64,000 nt of DNA, from NCBI GenBank assembly GCA_029215795.1, contig JARDYH010000001.1, positions 197,105,654 through 197,169,653 on the forward strand, in the 5' to 3' direction. The number at the start of each line of letters is the position of its first letter. Within the stretch, counting starts at the first letter, position 1. Of the stretch, positions 60,692 to 64,000 are shown one piece after another. This stretch comes from Anniella stebbinsi (lineage: Eukaryota; Chordata; Lepidosauria; Squamata; Anniellidae). Below the pieces are notes generated by a model that was not told the origin of the DNA, made no database searches, and saw only the letters and a list, made by a program, of their open reading frames with translations. The position numbers and the translations under genes were made by a program.

Positions 60692-63523
60692 TCATTGGCA
60701 AACTGAGGAAAGGACCGCTCTACCAAACGAGGCGTCCTGTCTGGCCCTTACGTCCAGGCGATAATGCTTAACAAACGTGGAAGCATTAGTCCAAGTGGCT
60801 GCTTTGCAGAGGTCAGAAAGCGACGCTCCATGGAGCAGAGCCGAAGAGGTTGCCTGCGCTCTGGTGGAGTGTGCTGTCAGATGAAAAGGCGGTTCCTTCT
60901 TAACAATTTGGTAAGCCAGGGCAATGGCTGTCACAACCCAGTTCGATATGCGTTGTCTAGACACCGCCATACCCTTATTTACGCCGCCATAGCAAACGAA
61001 CAATTGCCGTGAGCGTCTGAAAGATTCAGTGCGTGATTTATAAAAGGCTAATGCTCTTCTAACATCCAACGTGTGTAATGTTGAGGACAACGGGTCCGAA
61101 GAGGGTTTGAAGAAAGTGGGTAGAACAATGTCTTGACTCATGTGGAATGAAGAGGAAACTTTAGGGACGAACATGGGGTTTGGTCGCAGTACCACTTTGT
61201 CCCTAAAAAACTGCAAGTACGGAGGGTCAATGAGAAGAGCTGCTAATTCTGAAACCCGTCTTGCAGACGTTATGGCAACTAGGAAGATAGTTTTAAGTGT
61301 CAACAAACGAATGTCTATAGTCGCCAGTGGTTCAAAGGGCTTAGACGTAAGGACTGTAAGAACGACAGAGAGGCTCCACTGTGGGATTATTGAACGAATA
61401 GTTGGGAACAAGTTATGTAAACCCTTCAAAAATGCTCTCGTCATAGGGTGGGTAAAAACGGAAAAACCGTCCACAAACCCATGGTTAGCCGCAATCGCGG
61501 ACAAGTATACCCGAATAGAAGATGGTTTTAGTCCAGACTCGTGTAGAGAATAGAGAAAGGAAATAATGTTCGACATGCCTGCGGTGCAAGAACTAAAGTT
61601 ATTGCGGGCCGCATAATCTTGAAAACGTCTCCATTTCCTATCATATGATAGTCTGGTCGACGGCTTACGTGAAGCCTCTAAAATAGATTTCACGTCCTCT
61701 GGGAGGTCAAGATTTCTCCACGACGCCGGATTCTCCACGCCGTGAGATGTAGAGTGTGTATATCGGGGTGGAGAATCTTGCCGTCCTCCCGGGAGAGGAG
61801 GTCGGGTATAAGCGGTAGGTGCCATGTTTCCGACTTCGCTAGTCTGAGTAGCGACGTGAACCAAGGTTGCCTTGGCCACCAGGGGGCGATCATGATGACA
61901 TTTGAGTTGTTCCGTCTTAGTTTCGCTACTGTTTTGGCAACCATTGGAAACGGTGGAAATAGGTAGAGGAGCCCTCTGGACCAATCCCATTGAAAGGCAT
62001 CTCCCAACGATGTCCGTCCTATGCCCGCTCTGGAGCAGTACGCAGGGCATACTGCGTTGATTGCCGTAGCAAATAGGTCGATGTCGGGATATCCCCAACG
62101 AGCAAAAATATGGCTTAGTATGCGAGTGGAGAGTGCCCACTCGTGCGTGTCCTTGAAAGACCTGCTCAAATCGTCCGCCCTGGTATTTTCCTTCCCTGCA
62201 ATGTGCAGCGCAGATAGCAGGACATTGTGAGAGATGGCCCAATGTAGAATGTCCATGACAGACTGAAGGAGGTGGTGAGAGCGTGTTCCGCCCTCCTTGT
62301 TCAAGTACCACACCACAGTGGTATTGTCTGTTAGGATTTGGACATGGTAACCCTGCAGGAGAGGAGAAAAAGCTTTTAAGGCCTTCTGTACTGCGAGGAG
62401 CTCCAGTATGTTGATATGCAGGCGGGTCTCTGAAGGTGACCATTTTCCTTGCGTGGTAAGGTCGCCGTGATGAGCCCCCCATCCGTCTAGAGATGCGTCT
62501 GTCGTCACTATGCGAGACGGGCCCTGTGTCACAAAGGGCATGCCCTGAGATAGGTTGTGTACGTCTGTCCACCATTGTAGGGACTCTCGGACAGGAGTCG
62601 GAATGGTAAGTATTAATTTGTGTGGATTGTCCAGAGGAGAGTAGTGTTGAAGGAGTAGCTGCTGCAGTAGACGCATTCGAAATCGCGCCCAACGAACGAC
62701 AAACACTGTGGCCGCCATCAATCCCAGTAGTCTTAAAATTGCGAATGCTGAGGCTCGATGCTGCTGTCGCAGCCTCGTTGCCAGCTGCTGCAAGATTATC
62801 ACTCTGTCTGTTGGGAGGAAAGCTCTTCCCCTGATGGAGTCGAGAATAACCCCTATAAACTGCATACGCTGCGACGGCTGAATGACGGATTTCTTGTAAT
62901 TTATTTGCAGCCCAAGCGATGACAGGAGAGAGATGACCTCGTGAACGTCGGCCAATGCCTGACCCCTGGACTTGGAGACGATCAGCCAATCGTCCAGGTA
63001 AGGATACAAGTCGATGTTGTTTGATCGAAGGTGTGCGCAAACCGCCGACATGCACTTGGTGAACACTCTTGGTGCTGATTTGAGACCGAACGGAAGGACG
63101 GAAAACTGGAACGCCTGGTGACCGATGATGAATCGCAGGTAATGCCGGTGGGCAGGATGGATCGCGATGTGAAAATAAGCATCCTTTAGGTCTATTAGCG
63201 TGAACCAGCTGTCCTTCCTTAGCATGGGCAAGACAGTTGCCAGCGTAACCATTCAAAACTTTTTGGGTCGCACAAACTTGTTCAGACTTCTGAGATCCAT
63301 AATAGGACGAAGTCCCCCGTCCCGTTTTGGCACCGTAAAATAGCGGGAGTAGAAACCGGCCTGGAGTTGGTGCTGTCTTACTCTCGTAATGGCGCCCTTG
63401 CGAAGAAGGGTGGCAGTCTCTTGCGTGAGCGCCTCTGAGGGCGACGTGATTTTCAAGGTGCCAAGAGGAGGGGGGACATCGAACTCTATTTTGTAGCCCT
63501 CTGCGATGATGTTTAGGACCCAA
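60692..63523 (-). CDS. DIRS tyrosine recombinase (domain in the last third of a 943-codon open frame)
   Basis: The recombinase proper occupies about residues 610-935 (61696 down to 60715). An N-terminal core-binding region includes RLSYDRKWRRFQDYA and LKPSSIRVYLSAIAA. The catalytic set follows: Arg at about 755/756 (TSARRVSEL), His885-x-x-Arg888 (AHSTRAQATS) and Tyr921 (TFVKHYRL). All the expected R-H-x-R-Y residues are present, so the enzyme looks competent. It would integrate circular DNA copies by strand exchange. The first ~609 codons carry no domain and lie out of frame over RT-RNase H. The frame's upper limit at 63523 is a TTG, not an ATG, so the true start is probably much further downstream. 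The recombinase domain begins almost exactly where the RT frame ends (61690). Confidence 0.85.
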   Translation of the reverse strand: MGPKHHRRGLQNRVRCPPSSWHLENHVALRGAHARDCHPSSQGRHYESKTAPTPGRFLLPLFYGAKTGRGTSSYYGSQKSEQVCATQKVLNGYAGNCLAHAKEGQLVHANRPKGCLFSHRDPSCPPALPAIHHRSPGVPVFRPSVRSQISTKSVHQVHVGGLRTPSIKQHRLVSLPGRLADRLQVQGSGIGRRSRGHLSPVIAWAANKLQEIRHSAVAAYAVYRGYSRLHQGKSFPPNRQSDNLAAAGNEAATAASSLSIRNFKTTGIDGGHSVCRSLGAISNASTAAATPSTLLSSGQSTQINTYHSDSCPRVPTMVDRRTQPISGHALCDTGPVSHSDDRRISRRMGGSSRRPYHARKMVTFRDPPAYQHTGAPRSTEGLKSFFSSPAGLPCPNPNRQYHCGVVLEQGGRNTLSPPPSVCHGHSTLGHLSQCPAICAAHCREGKYQGGRFEQVFQGHARVGTLHSHTKPYFCSLGISRHRPICYGNQRSMPCVLLQSGHRTDIVGRCLSMGLVQRAPLPISTVSNGCQNSSETKTEQLKCHHDRPLVAKATLVHVATQTSEVGNMAPTAYTRPPLPGGRQDSPPRYTHSTSHGVENPASWRNLDLPEDVKSILEASRKPSTRLSYDRKWRRFQDYAARNNFSSCTAGMSNIISFLYSLHESGLKPSSIRVYLSAIAANHGFVDGFSVFTHPMTRAFLKGLHNLFPTIRSIIPQWSLSVVLTVLTSKPFEPLATIDIRLLTLKTIFLVAITSARRVSELAALLIDPPYLQFFRDKVVLRPNPMFVPKVSSSFHMSQDIVLPTFFKPSSDPLSSTLHTLDVRRALAFYKSRTESFRRSRQLFVCYGGVNKGMAVSRQRISNWVVTAIALAYQIVKKEPPFHLTAHSTRAQATSSALLHGASLSDLCKAATWTNASTFVKHYRLDVRARQDASFGRAVLSSVCQ

Positions 63524-63603
63524 GAGTCCGATGTTATTGACTCCCAGGCTTGCAGAAAAGGCCCTAATTTGTTTGTCGCGTTGCTTTGCAGAGGCGGCGA
63601 CAA
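61690..63603 (-). pseudogene. DIRS reverse transcriptase-RNase H frame with one internal stop
   Basis: One frame of 638 codons, interrupted only by TGA at 63255-63253 in the context RPKKF-stop-MVTLA. Related elements have a coding residue here, and TGA is what a C-to-T change in CGA (a CpG site) would give. Before the stop are FTVPKRDGGLRPIMDLRSLN fingers motifs. After it (numbering from ATG at 63252) are TLIDLKDAYFHI near 18-29, VLPFGLKSAPRVFTK near 52-66 and the catalytic YLDDWLI at 85-91. RNase H follows with TDAS (D252), LELLA (E284), TDN (D309) and ADDLSR (D360/D361). The tail carries DIDLFAT and PWWPRQPWF, matching the extra domain usually found after RNase H in DIRS pol. The frame upstream of 63603 stays open into gag. 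I call it a pseudogene because of the stop only; everything else looks intact. Confidence 0.85.
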
Positions 63604-63604
63604 G

Positions 63605-64000
63605 TCAAAGACGACGCTTATTGTGCTGGGGTTGCTTGCTGCGGTGTTGGAAGCGTGGCGAGGACTTCCTCTGCTGATAAGATTGCCCAGAGGTAGGTTG
63701 AAAACGTTGTGTCCTGTCCTGTTGAGGCCGCGGTTGGTATGGGATTGGCCTATACCATTTTCGCGGGCGGTAGCTCTGCTGTGGTTGCTGAACGCCCATT
63801 TTCTTGGCGGTCATCCGTGCCTTGTGGAGTGTGTCCATAGCTGTGTCTGTATCCATATTGAAGAGGCCCTCTCCGTCGAATGGTAGGTCCTCAATTCTAT
63901 TCTTTGTCTCCTGCGGGAGAGAGGTTGAGCGCAACCACGCGTGGCGCCTTAAAGCTACCGCTCCAACCATCGCTTTGGACACACAATCCGTGAGGTGTCG
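63605..64000 (-). CDS. DIRS gag-like protein, C-terminal part (partial)
   Basis: The frame is open from the window edge to a TGA at 63607-63605, about 131 codons. It contains SKAMVGAVALRRHAWLRST, then NRIEDLPFDGEGLF, a pattern I recognise from gag-like ORF1 products of vertebrate DIRS elements. A glutamine-, proline- and arginine-rich tail ends QPQHNKRRL and would suit nucleic-acid binding in the particle. The N-terminus is outside the window. The next frame (RT) is already open upstream of this stop in a different register, so gag and pol overlap. Whether pol is reached by frameshift or re-initiation cannot be told from the sequence. Confidence 0.8.
   Translation of the reverse strand, partial: RHLTDCVSKAMVGAVALRRHAWLRSTSLPQETKNRIEDLPFDGEGLFNMDTDTAMDTLHKARMTAKKMGVQQPQQSYRPRKWYRPIPYQPRPQQDRTQRFQPTSGQSYQQRKSSPRFQHRSKQPQHNKRRL

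Larger units (their letters stand above)
60249..64000 (-). mobile_element. DIRS-type tyrosine-recombinase retrotransposon (3' part, runs off the window)
   Basis: In minus-strand order the element shows gag C-terminus, RT and RNase H, a tyrosine recombinase, then a terminal region with a perfect 57-bp inverted repeat. This order and the use of a tyrosine recombinase instead of an integrase define DIRS-like elements. These have inverted or split terminal repeats and make no conventional target duplication. The 5' end and left terminal repeat lie beyond 64000. The reading frames are long and nearly intact (one visible nonsense codon), so the copy is young. It lies within a PARD3B intron in the same orientation as the host gene. 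The lower boundary at 60249 is only where the inverted repeat stops and may not be the true end. Confidence 0.88.

Noticed and set aside
61140..63886. Plus-strand frames of 69-137 codons opposite the DIRS element
   Set aside because: Antisense shadows of the gag, RT and recombinase frames.

Overview
The window is non-coding-rich vertebrate nuclear DNA, most likely from a squamate reptile (lizard). Two things support this. Short conserved exons with GT-AG borders match a vertebrate polarity gene. The interspersed repeats are the mix typical of squamates: CR1 and L2-type LINE tails, tRNA-derived SINEs, many hAT-like and other terminal-inverted-repeat MITEs, and a young DIRS-type retrotransposon. 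No bacterial operons, rRNA genes, functional tRNA genes or CRISPR arrays were seen.

The only host gene I can support is PARD3B (PAR3-like polarity scaffold), on the minus strand, probably spanning the whole window. Five consecutive exons are visible, read from high to low coordinate: 56581-56766 and 46541-46714 (together the third PDZ domain), 36425-36557 and 27271-27367 (fast-evolving linker), and 24469-24584 (the conserved 'LKASKSMDL' segment). Reading frame and intron phase agree at every junction (0, 0, 1, 2, 1), giving 706 coding bases. The first and last exons of the gene lie outside the window. Everything else is intron.

Intron content by region. 1-24468: a CR1 3' end, a nearly perfect 1011-bp tandem duplication (3203-5224), a 539-bp hAT-like foldback element with a perfect 8-bp target duplication (9525-10063), four members of a 'CGGACGACAC' inverted-repeat family, a second CR1 copy, a SINE, and L2-type LINE tails. 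24585-27270: a pyrimidine-rich tract and a foldback repeat. 27368-36424: a plus-strand L2-type fragment, a PIF/Harbinger-like MITE and a 20-base G run. 36558-46540: a long, decayed L2-type LINE (39860-42250) that makes the plus strand strikingly purine-rich, with a hAT-like MITE at its 3' end, and a second copy of the Harbinger-like MITE. 46715-56580: another L2-type fragment, the fifth CGGACGACAC element, SINEs and C-rich tracts. 56767-64000: a hAT-like MITE followed by a 19-bp triplication, then the 3' part of a DIRS element running off the right edge.

The DIRS element (60249-64000, minus) is the most gene-like non-host feature. It has a partial gag, an RT-RNase H frame broken by a single TGA, and a tyrosine recombinase with all the expected catalytic residues. 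The recombinase sits in a 943-codon open frame that runs out of frame across the whole RT-RNase H region. A perfect 57-bp inverted repeat with a 245-bp spacer follows the recombinase.
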